64,000 nucleotides of DNA from Diogma glabrata (taxonomy: Eukaryota; Arthropoda; Insecta; Diptera; Cylindrotomidae). The notes beneath the pieces were generated by a model, which had not been told where the DNA came from, made no database searches, and was given only the letters and a program-made list of their open reading frames with translations. A program made the translations under genes and the position numbers. Positions 56,970 to 64,000 of this stretch are shown piece by piece. How positions within the stretch are numbered: position 1 is the stretch's first letter; every line of letters starts with the position of its first letter. The stretch is from NCBI GenBank assembly GCA_963693315.1, contig OY856186.1:281226346-281290345 (forward strand), read 5' to 3'.

Positions 56970-58840
56970 TTAGTGACCATCAAAACATAAGAGCGCATGT
57001 TGTTGTGGGTTTTAGGTCTTAAAAGGTTTTAGGTGTTGTTGTGACACATATTGTAATTTCTACAAGGATTGTGAATTGTGATTGTGGATTGTGATCCATT
57101 TTATTAAAAAATATATAACCTATTGCTTAAAGATTTGAAGCATCTTTTTGTTTATGCTCAAGTATGCATCCAATTTCAACCCAATTTAACATATATTCTC
57201 TTTTTTATTTTATAGAGATGTTGAAATACTTTTCAGAAAAAAACTATTGTGTTCATCCAAATCTTTAGCTATGTCATTATTACGATGTCTATAATTATGA
57301 AAAAGCTTAAGATTTTGATCATTACTTTTGTTTTTATTTTAAATTCGAAACATAACACTCACACTAACATAAACTTAACACTATAATCTTTTGGATGGAG
57401 AAATATACAAACAGGAAAAGCACATTCATAAGAAAATGCAGGAATAAAACTTACAAATTTCTCTCTCATCCATATTTGTACATCAACATGTATGAAACAA
57501 TAAAAACATAATAATTATACCAGCTACAGACAAAGCTTTCATTTTCATGACAAAGTTAATTTTTTTTCATTACTATTTTTTTGTTACATGCTAAGGAAAA
57601 AGTTTTTCTTTTAATTTTCGTAATACTTTTTGTGTTTTTTTTTTTTTGAAATTATGTCTGTTAGTTAGGATGTGAATAAAAAATAACGATAATTTTAATG
57701 AATTGGATTATGAGGCGCAAGGTTTAGTTTAGGTGTTATGTTTTCATTGAAATATTTTTTGATTAATAAGAAAGTGTAGGAGTCAGAAATATTAAGGGGA
57801 TCTTTTGTTTGCAAATTGAAATATATGAAAGCTTTATGAAGGTTTATATTCAAGTATACACTATATAAAATTCAAAAGATATACGGGATATATTGGTATT
57901 TGAACAATAGTAACAGTTCATGGTTATATAACAAATTTATGTACAGATACACAGAGATAAGGTATGATAGGAAAGACAATCAATTCTCAAAGATCGATTG
58001 GATCTAGGACCTTTTACGGACTAAGAGGTATTCTTACGGTAAATAAAACTTAATCATAGACTGTATTGCCATAGATTAGTGCTTCGCTACCTTTATTCAT
58101 ATGTAGCACACAGTTTTTATTGGAATATATGGGGCGCTCAAATAATAATAAAAAATAGAAAAAACCTCTCTAAGAGTTTTAAATCGATATTATATTAATT
58201 TTTATATTCCAAGTGAACCTGTTGTGATTTTCTATATTTTTAAAACGATGTTAGTTTTTATCAAAGTTTTATAAGTTTAGTTAAGAATAAAAATAAGTTA
58301 TTTTGGATTAATAAAACATTATGAAGAAGTATCAAACAATTTATTATTTTATATATGCATTGGTGAATGTTTGATGAATGGTCAAAATCACGGCCTTTCG
58401 ACCATAAATTAAATTTCTTTGTCACACATTTTTTAATTTGCTTCAAACTTTTCACACCAAAGAGAGAATGAAAAAAAATTTCGTTGAAAAACTTTTTTTG
58501 TTGTCAGTGGTTCTCCTTATATAGCTTGCTAAGGGTAGTTTGTGAAACCACGGGTTTTTAATATATATTCAATTTAATGTAACTTCAAGAACTACTTTAT
58601 TATAAAAAAATAATAAAAAAAAATAATAGTTGTCGGCGGGCCCAAAATCCAAAGATTTGGATTTTTGGATTTCTTTTTGAAAATTTAAAAAAAATTCCAA
58701 TAAATTTTCACCTTATATTTACAGATAAACATTTATTAAAAAATTTCTGTAATTTCCAAAAAACATCGCCATTAGCCAAGGTTTTTGGTTTTTGTATAAA
58801 ATAAATGAAGTTTTAAGAGTTTGGAAGGGAATATTTAAAG
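56970..58840. other. AT-rich non-coding stretch
   Basis: No gene or element terminus recognised. Frames are short. Confidence 0.4.
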
Positions 58841-58847
58841 CAATGGG

Positions 58848-59180
58848 GATATCAACCCTGTAACCGTTTTATTTTTGAATTTATTATAACAAATTATCAA
58901 ACATTTATTTGTAATTGTTTTTCTGCAAATTTATTTTTTCCCTTTAAAACAAGATTCATTTTTTTGAATCCGTCAAGTGGTTTTTGAACTTTTGGTAATT
59001 TTTCAAACTACGATTTCCATATATATTCATAATAACGTAGCTCCAGCTCCACTTAACAGATTAAAAAAAATTTATTTTGTTTCAACAAGTCATGGTAAAT
59101 AATAAAATTTTAAATTTTTGATAATTTGCTTACAAAATTAAAAAGTAAAAAGGGTTGCAAGGTTGATATCCCTGCTGTTT
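58848..59180. mobile_element. MITE with GGATATCAACC ends
   Basis: Inward the ends read GGGATATCAACCCTGTAACC (left) and GGGATATCAACCTTGCAACC (right). Both are followed by an AT-rich arm containing 'CAAATTATCAAA'. It is about 330 bases with no coding. A related segment is at 33195-33490. A target duplication is not clear. Confidence 0.65.
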
Positions 59181-60269
59181 TCCTTATTTCGACCGCCTTA
59201 ATTTTATCTCTTCTTTTTTGTGCCGCATCGTAAATAATAGTTTACAAGCTGAGTATATCTTGTTAGATCCCACGTTCCTCAAGTTCCATTTCACAAATAT
59301 TTATTCAATTAAAGTTTTCCATAATACATATATATGTATTATTTTAAAAAATAATACATATATCTTAACTCGTCAAAAATTATCACAAGCATTTTGATGT
59401 TATAACAATTATTTTGAACAAAATAATGATTTTGAAATGTGCTAATTTTTGAAAACAATAATTTTTTTTTTATGTTCGCAAAAATGTAAATATGTTTCAA
59501 ATCAATTGTTTGTTGACTTTGTAATAATTTTTATGAAAAACAATCATTAAATATAGTAGGTCAAAATATTTATAACTAAAGTGGTTAATGTTTTGACCAA
59601 TAATAAAATAATTTGATTATCACGGCATCCTTTTCCCAAAATGATTGTATTTGGTGAAAAAAACCCGTGATATCAGCAAGGTCTGGAAATGAGGTTTTAA
59701 TTTTGTATATTAAGGTATTGCAATTCGTTGACATCAATAAATAAAACTTTTCTGTGTTTCTAGTTTTTTTTTTACCCTGTCTTAAGATACAGGGTGATGA
59801 AAAATCAAAAAAATGCTCGACCCTGGTGTATTGAAATGGCTCTACAGTCAAAACTACTGAACTGATTTTAATATAACATTATAGCTCAAAATGTAGGTAT
59901 TGAACAGGGCTAATCAAAATAATAATTCACATTATATGACCTTGAACATTTTCTTTTAGAAAAATAACGGTAAAAATTCAAATTCGATTTTCTAGAAATT
60001 CGTATTTTTAAATTTTAGATTTTTTAATATGTGAGAGGTACATATGTTACTAACATTTTATAAAAAATTCAGGAGGGGAAAGTTTTTTGTTTTTTTTATT
60101 AATTTTATTGCAACACGCCTTAATAATAAATTTTCATCATAAAAAAAAGTGGAGTTAAAAAATGAATAGTTTTTTTTTGTTTTACATATATGTTTTTATA
60201 ATAAATTTTTTAGTTTAACTCAAAATAAATATTTTACACATTTTTTATCATTTATTTAATTTTACATTA

Positions 60270-60660
60270 CTAAATTCCGTAGAGTTAGAATAACGTCTAG
60301 CTAAGATTGATCTATCATTTGTAGGAATGTATCAGTGTTATCCTCGTGTTCCAGGAATTATTTTTAAATTGGTGTATCTATCAGCTAGTTGATTTCGTTT
60401 TGCAACGTAACCTGCCTCCGTTACATAGAAAAATGCATGTTATCTTGAAAATCGCCTGGAGCTGCTGCCCAGTTATATAACTCCAGAGTTGTTGATATAA
60501 CTTTGTCGTATTCTTTCTTAAGACTCGCTCTAGTTGCATTTCTTTTTACTGTTCCTCCAATTCCATCACATCAGAACTGCTCTAACCAGGTAACGATGAG
60601 GTACAGTTCACCAAAGAGTAGTTAGTTAAAGGCATACAAACGATTTTTTTGATGGCAGTA
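60270..60660 (-). pseudogene. fragment of a multi-copy ORF family ('CDGIGGTVKR' motif)
   Basis: The minus strand gives 'CDGIGGTVKRNATRASLKKE' near 60568-60510, then 'LYNWAAAPGDFQDNMHF' near 60485-60435. In another frame comes 'AKRNQLADRYTNLKIIPGTR' near 60405-60345. This block order is familiar from C-terminal segments of uncharacterised repetitive proteins in arthropods. I cannot name the element. Frameshifts and stops make it a relic. Confidence 0.45.
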
Positions 60661-60959
60661 CTGTAGCCACACTATATTCTGATCTAAGCTATAATCTTAT
60701 CTGGTAATTGAAGTACACATAATATATATTTTTGTGTTAAAAATAATATAATATTTACTCTAATAAAATATACTATATCGAATATTAAGTAATCTCTCTG
60801 GACTAAAATTGCCCAGCTTTATTTTTGGAGAGTCAACAAAACATATATTGTGATTAAAAATTAACTAAAAGTCAATTTTTCTCTATAAAACAAAAACAAT
60901 ACTTCCACTACACCTAAGTGAACAAAAAATAGAAACTAGGGAAAAGTATAATATGAGTC

Positions 60960-61085
60960 TAAACCATGGATGGGGAACCTTTTTACTATTAAAGGCCAAT
61001 TATACTTTTTCAAATCGTTAGCAGGCCGCATTATGCCGAGTATTGTTACCAAGTTTGGTGGGCTGCATCTATTACTATAATGGCT
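60960..61085 (+). mobile_element. hAT-style terminus fragment
   Basis: 'GGATGGGGAACCTTTTTACT' followed by 'AAAGGCCAATTATAC' and 'GGCCGCATTATG' closely resembles the 'GGGGTGGGGAACC..GGGCC' start of hAT/Charlie-type elements. No partner end is visible. Confidence 0.5.
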
Positions 61086-61310
61086 CTTTTAGACTCTATT
61101 CAAAAGCGTGCTAAACGAATTGTTAATTTTTTCTGATCTCGTTTTTTTATAAATATCTTCATCAGCAGTGTTCGGATGAAATCAAATCCATTATGCCTGC
61201 AAACAGTCAAACTGTTGAGATCACTCACTCACCACTGTCATATAGTGACAGAATGCAGAGGGAAAGATCTTTGTTTGCAAAACGAAATCAACTACCTGAT
61301 AGACACGCTT
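61085..61310 (+). pseudogene. LINE ORF2 C-terminal fragment
   Basis: 'LDSIQKRAKRIVN' near 61090-61128 and 'SYSDRMQRERSLFAKRNQLP' near 61240-61300 fit the region after the RT thumb in LINEs. It is too short to assign to a family and lies in the core of the inverted-repeat element. Confidence 0.45.
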
Positions 61311-61924
61311 TATTTTGAGTTAAACTAAAAAATTTATTATAAAAATTTATTATATAAAAACATATATGTTAATCCAAAAAAAACTGTTAATTTTGTAACT
61401 CCACTTTTTTTATGATGGAAAATATTAAGGCGTGTTGTAATAAAATTAATAAAGAAAACAAAAAATTTTCCCCTCCTGCATTTTTTATAAAATGTTAGTA
61501 ACATATGTACCTTTAGTAGTAACATATGTACATATTAAAAAATCTAAAATTTAAAAATACGAATTTCTAGAAAATCGAATTTGAATTTTTTGCCGTTGTT
61601 TTTCTAAAAGAAAACGTTCAAGGTCATATAATGTGAATTATTATTTTGATTAGCTCTGTTCAATACCTACATTTTGAGCTATATAACATCAAAATCAGGT
61701 CAGTGGTTTTGACTGTAGAGCCATTTCAATACACCAGGGTCGAGCATTTTTTTGATTTTTCATCACCCTGTATCTTAAGACAGGGTAAAAAAAAAAAACT
61801 AGGAACACAGAAAAGTTTTTTTTATTGATGTCAATGAATTGCAATACTTAAATATACAAAATTAAAACCTCATTTCCAAAATTGCATGTTTTTTGCTGAT
61901 TTCACGTGTTTTTCACCATTTATA

Positions 61925-62560
61925 ATTACTCATATGAACTAACACTCCCCTTCAAAATTAAATGCAGGTTAATTATTTTAGCCACTAAAGTTTTTAAAAA
62001 AGCATAATAGGTTGACTCCGATTTACACCGTGCGTCATCGGGTTAGTATTAATATCAAATAAAATATTCGTGTTTTATAACATAAAAGAAATTAAATTGA
62101 ATTTACTATAGACTCCAAGAAATAAAAAAAATTTTACAGAACTTCCAGAATCCTTTATGGTTTTTTACCAAAACTAGTTAAAAATGTTTATTAGCATATT
62201 TACTATGCATTTGTTTCAGTAAAAGCCCAAGCGGCAGAATGACCGCTAGAAATAAGTAGATTTCGAGATCGGACAGTTTTGTGTACAAGTAGAATCTGAT
62301 GTATCAGATTAGTTTAAACAAAACAAACTAATTACACACAGATATCAAACAAATTTGAAAAAAAAATTAGCTTCATATAAGCAAAACTACATCTATGCAA
62401 TTTTGCAACAAACAAATATCAAATCTACCACCGAACATATGTGTGACAATTTATGACACTATATGAAAAACACACGGCAAACCAACGGCTTAACCTCTAT
62501 ATCATATGTTGTGCAATTACTACAAAATATCAAAATAGTTTATTTCTAAAATAAAATTAA
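61925..62560. other. non-coding stretch with one dispersed repeat
   Basis: 62215-62325 is the inverse copy of 40660-40775. The remainder has no recognisable content. Confidence 0.5.
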
Positions 62561-62568
62561 TTTTTCTA

Positions 62569-62640
62569 TTTTGCGTCTAACATAAAGTCATTTCGATACC
62601 CAAATGCGTATCGAAATGGCTTTCATTACGATACGCAAAA
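62569..62640. repeat. 72-bp hairpin
   Basis: Arms TTTTGCGTCTAACATAAAGT.. and its near complement ending ..ACGATACGCAAAA enclose 'CATTTCGATAC' / 'GTATCGAAATG'. It resembles a small foldback. Confidence 0.8.
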
Positions 62641-62866
62641 GTTTTGTTTTTCAAGGTTGGTCACATTGGTCATACAAATGTCAGTGAACATTAAAACGAA
62701 TAATTATGTAAATAAAATTAATCAGAATATCTAAATTAGTGTTAAATATTTTAATTAATTAAAATAATTAGTAATAATACCAAAATTTCAAATTGACTAT
62801 TTTATAATAAAATACACATTTTTTAAAATTTCAAAACAAAAAATGCAAAATAGAAAAAATAGTATA

Positions 62867-62980
62867 AAAACTCGTTTTATAAGACGTTTTATCGCACTTA
62901 TCCCATAGAAAACTCCCCGCTGCGCGGGTTGTTTTCTAAACAAATTGCGTGCGATAAAATCGTCGATTATGAAACTAGTT
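62867..62980. repeat. 114-bp hairpin abutting the TTAA element
   Basis: Outer arms 'AAAACTCGTTTTATAAGACG' and its near complement, then 'TTTTATCGCAC' / 'GTGCGATAAAA', and an inner 'AGAAAACTCCCCGC' region with 'GCTGCGC'. It ends two bases before the TTAA of the next element. Confidence 0.75.
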
Positions 62981-62986
62981 TCTTAA

Positions 62987-63612
62987 CCTTCGCGTGAACG
63001 GAAATGTTTAGCGACTGATATGAACAATATCTACCCCGGTAGATATTACATAAATCATAATATCAACAAACGTTGCTGTGTATTTGTTTTTCTTACGTGT
63101 AAGCATATATTTAAAATATTTAAAAATAAAGTTACTTGTTTTTCACATTGACCAGTAAAAATTTTCATTTAAGAAAAAAGGAAAAAAATATCTACCCGGG
63201 TAGATATTGTTTTCTTACGTAATATCAACTTACATAATATCAACAAATGTGTAATAATATCAAACGTGTATTAATATCATAATATCATTTTGCTTTTGTG
63301 TAAGCATACAATAAAAGCATATATTTAAAAATAAAGTTACTTGTTTTTCACATTGACCAGTAAAAATGTTCATATTAAACACAAGGAAAAAATATCTACC
63401 CGGGTAGATATTGTTTTCTTGCGTAAAAAAACCATAAAAATCCAAAAAAAAGTGTTAAAAGGAAGTTCAAAATATTTTTTTCTCAGATTTTGTGAAATCA
63501 ATTTAAAAATTAATCACATAGCTGAACAGGCATGATGATTGGTTAAAAACTCATAAAGTTATTGAATTACAAAATCCGTGATATCTACCCGGGTAGACTG
63601 TTCACGTGAAGG
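62987..63612. mobile_element. piggyBac-like MITE (TTAA-flanked) with four palindromes
   Basis: TTAA (62983-62986) is followed by CCTTCGCGTGAACGG. The right end, inward, is CCTTCACGTGAACAG before TTAA (63613-63616). Length is 626 bases with no transposase. Inside are four copies of the palindrome TATCTACCCGGGTAGATA, exact at 63189-63206 and 63393-63410. They lie within diverged tandem units containing 'CACATTGACCAGTAAAAAT'. Confidence 0.87.
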
Positions 63613-63616
63613 TTAA

Positions 63617-64000
63617 TATACTATTCTTCTATTCAAATCTTTTTATTTTTTTTTTCATTGATTGTTATAAGGTTCTTGCAAATTGTTGTTGTTGGGGTTT
63701 ATATTTATAAGAAACGGATTAAAATGTTCTACACATTCTAAATTTATGAGTTTTTTAAAAATATTAGTATCCAAACGGCCGTTATAACGGATTTAAAAAT
63801 ACAACTTTTTTCCTAGTAGAAAGCCTCTGTCGGATTTAGCTGATTTACAAACTTGTACAAGACATTCATAAAACACACATTTTTAGAAACATTTTTTTGA
63901 TCTGGCTTTACAAATGCGACCGTCAGAGTGCCGGTTATTTCAAAAGCATTTTCTGTTTTACAAACTTTTTTGTTGGAGCCGCTCACTCAGGAACCTCTAA
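63617..64000. other. non-coding stretch at the window edge
   Basis: No terminus, frame or repeat recognised. Confidence 0.4.

Larger units (their letters stand above)
59640..61920. mobile_element. long inverted-repeat element, arms of about 600 bp
   Basis: Arms at about 59640-60243 and 61308-61920 are inverted copies with modest divergence. They share 'AATACACCAGGGTCGAGCAT', 'ACCCTGT(A)TCTTAAGA' and 'AAATCGAATTTGAATTTTT'-like blocks in inverse order. The core (60244-61307) holds unrelated TE scraps. The outer limits are uncertain, because similarity fades and no target duplication could be assigned. Confidence 0.8.

Overview
The window is AT-rich eukaryotic nuclear DNA in which almost everything recognisable is transposable-element (TE) derived. 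I found no host gene with a credible exon structure, no rRNA or tRNA gene, and no bacterial-type feature. The TE mix points to an arthropod genome, most likely an insect: a CR1/Jockey-group LINE, several hAT families, TTAA-flanked MITEs, foldback elements with 9-bp target duplications, and tRNA-like SINEs. The order or species cannot be fixed from the sequence.

Layout, left to right. 1-7.3 kb holds degenerate TE debris: a LINE endonuclease pseudogene and a DUF4371-type hAT transposase pseudogene. 7.3-11 kb is a nearly complete minus-strand LINE with a poly(A) tail, one frameshift and one in-frame stop. 11.5-19.5 kb is a nearly perfect 4.0-kb tandem duplication whose distal breakpoint lies inside a hAT element (19444-21088, 8-bp target duplication ATACGAAG). 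22.6-24.5 kb is a block of short AT-rich tandem repeats, with a relative in inverse orientation at 53.4-54.6 kb. 25-31 kb holds a hAT remnant, an N-terminal piece of a multi-copy arthropod ORF family, an imperfect direct duplication and a 738-bp TTAA-flanked element. 34.7-36.3 kb is a second, decayed copy of the LINE family.

37.7-40.5 kb is a foldback-like structure: long inverted arms built of 140-bp tandem repeats enclose a 555-bp hairpin and a broken C-terminal ORF with a 'HAITGCDT' motif and a Cys-rich tail. 41.7-42.3 kb has two head-to-head tRNA-like SINEs. 43.9-49.4 kb is the clearest nest: an outer hAT element (target duplication ATATAATC) contains a complete inner hAT element (target duplication CTTTATAC) with an intact 663-codon BED/hAT transposase, which itself carries two MITE-like insertions. 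49.9-53.1 kb is a Foldback element with arrays of about 140-190-bp repeats in both arms and an exact 9-bp target duplication. 54-64 kb is further repeat debris: twin 64-bp palindromes, a long inverted-repeat element at 59.6-61.9 kb and a piggyBac-like MITE at 62987-63612 with four regularly placed palindromes.

Only the inner hAT transposase looks potentially functional. The LINE is nearly intact. All other coding traces are broken. Exact target duplications allow parts of the insertion history to be ordered.
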